DNA from: Terebella lapidaria
Lineage: Eukaryota; Annelida; Polychaeta; Terebellida; Terebellidae
DNA length: 64,000 nt
Assembly: GCA_949152475.1 (NCBI GenBank)
Contig: OX424564.1
Location: forward strand, 23,372,165-23,436,164
Direction of reading: 5' to 3'
Shown here: piece by piece, positions 62,746 through 64,000 of the stretch
How the letters are laid out: each line of letters begins with the position of its first letter
Numbering within the stretch: the stretch's first letter is position 1
The notes under the pieces: model-generated
Told to the model about the DNA's origin: nothing
Database searches by the model: none
What the model saw: the letters and a program-made list of their open reading frames with translations, nothing else
Program-made: the position numbers and the translations under genes

Positions 62746-64000
62746 GGGTGCACCGAGGTGTTTGGGATTATGAATGTTCAGCTTATTGTATTCATCTCAC
62801 AAAAAGTATAGCCCTAGATATTCTCATTATTTTGACGACAACAAGGAATAAACAGCCAGTGCTTGTCAAGCAGAACACTCGAATCTTCGTTTTGGTGAAA
62901 CGTATAAAATAATTTATCTAATCATCAAATTGCACAGCTTTCGTGATATCATTTATGAAACCATGTCTCGGTTCATCATCCATGAGTATATGTGTGTGTG
63001 CTTGCCAAGTTTTAGGTCAGGGGATTGTATTGTTTTGGCGATTTTGTTACCTTTACTTTCACATTATAAGTCAATGGAAAAGTGCCTCAGTGCAGTCACC
63101 GGTAAGTTATGTGCAATCACACCTTAAGATATGTTGCAGGGTGTTCTGAGAGCCCCTACGTCATGCTTATGACATTGCAGCTATATTCGAATCACGCACG
63201 ATATTCAGTCACGAAATCGAGTTAAATCAAACCAAATTAATAGAACGGGTTGCGATTTACCGCATTTAAATAAGTGAAGAATCAACCTAGATATTCACCA
63301 CAAAAATCTTGACTTCAAGCTTATTGACAATAGGTAGATTTAATGTAGTTGCGGGATCACCACAAGTTGTATTTTTGGTTTCTTTTGTTTAAATGTGTTT
63401 ACTGTTATACCTACTACGTCAATAAATTTACAATGATGCTGATGACAAACTGAATTTTGATCATCATATCTCGGAAAAGTGGCAAAACGCTGCCCGTCAG
63501 GCGAGGGCATGATATCGGCTAAGTCGCGTGTTGAATGACCAGACAAAATGTTGTTATATAACTCCTTCTTAAATTTTTCACGTATTCTAACAATATAAGA
63601 CATTTTTGTAACAACTCAATGTCATGAATGTAAAAAAAATCAGGAAAAGGCCTCAAGATCTATGATATTGAATTTCTCATATGAAATATGTTATCAAGTT
63701 GTGAACAAGTCATATTATGTGTGAACAGAAATGGGATATAACTGAGCTGTGTAAAAAAATAAATAAAGTGGCTTACTCCCCACTATTTTGAATAACATGA
63801 TACACGTCATGTTGAGATCAGAAAATGATAATATGTCTGCCGAAGTTCAATAATGTTAAACACTGGGAAATATAATCAGCTTTAGGGAGATAAATCTATA
63901 CATCTCATGCAAGGAGCACGTGTACTGTATGGTGCCTTTATGATATGAGTGCCTTATGATATGGGCAGATCGCCGTTATGAAACTGGCTTGAAAGCATCA
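62746..64000. other. Intergenic to window end, nothing recognised
   Basis: AT-rich sequence without a supported gene. A minus frame at 63340-63603 (87 codons) has no family resemblance. At 63123-63145 'ccttaagatatgttgcagggtg' matches the reverse complement of 52890-52911, a sequence that adjoins the 46-bp inverted repeat. Confidence 0.4.

Noticed and set aside
63340-63603. 87-codon minus frame near the window end
   Set aside because: No recognisable domain, signal or splice context.

Overview
This 64 kb window is eukaryotic, AT-rich, and most likely from a marine invertebrate. The evidence is metazoan host genes (a histamine/muscarinic-like aminergic GPCR in one exon, and a six-exon beta-1,4-galactosyltransferase-family gene with GT-AG introns), two Ty3/Gypsy LTR elements, a CR1/L2-type LINE tail, a tRNA-derived SINE head and many fold-back/MITE elements. 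The phylum cannot be fixed from the sequence; the AGGTCA-rich dispersed repeats and the 'aaaatggccgcc' repeats remind me of lophotrochozoan (mollusc-like) genomes, which is only an impression. No bacterial features are present.

Layout. 1-5146: a segment paralogous to 18-19.3 kb, interrupted by a repeat-rich insert, then a 43-bp minisatellite. 5147-17638: a complete Gypsy element (element 1) with apparently identical 1382-bp LTRs, gag, an uninterrupted pol (protease, RT, RNase H, DDX35E integrase) and, unusually, two extra genes for C2H2 zinc-finger proteins downstream of pol, each behind its own TATA promoter. 17.6-25.6 kb: dispersed repeats and a LINE fragment. 25630-26760: the intact GPCR. 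A 3042-bp perfect tandem duplication (26006-29047 / 29048-32089) adds a second GPCR copy that lacks TM1-TM2. 32.6-41.9 kb: fold-back elements, AGGTCA repeat arrays and a possible signal-peptide exon. 42753-49205 (minus): the glycosyltransferase gene, whose last exon has been invaded by a 503-bp MITE that now supplies the C-terminus. 50-53 kb: MITEs and a SINE head. 54178-61386: a second Gypsy element (element 2) with a 5'-truncated 5' LTR, a gag without a capsid domain, protease-RT-RNase H, no integrase, and its own zinc-finger gene behind an internal TATA. Its 3' LTR end plus flank is tandemly duplicated (982-bp unit) up to 62745.

The most interesting system is the shared plan of the two Gypsy elements: LTR-gag-(-1 shift)-pol-internal promoter(s)-zinc-finger protein(s)-LTR. 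In element 1 the LTR and both internal promoters carry a CCAAT motif, TCACGTGA and a TATA box. In element 2 arrays of a GTTCGCGGAAG word lie about 70 bp upstream of both the LTR TATA and the internal TATA, and the same word recurs inside gag. This suggests self-encoded DNA-binding regulators acting on element promoters, comparable in logic (not in homology) to the internal promoter and transactivator of foamy viruses. That functional reading is inference.
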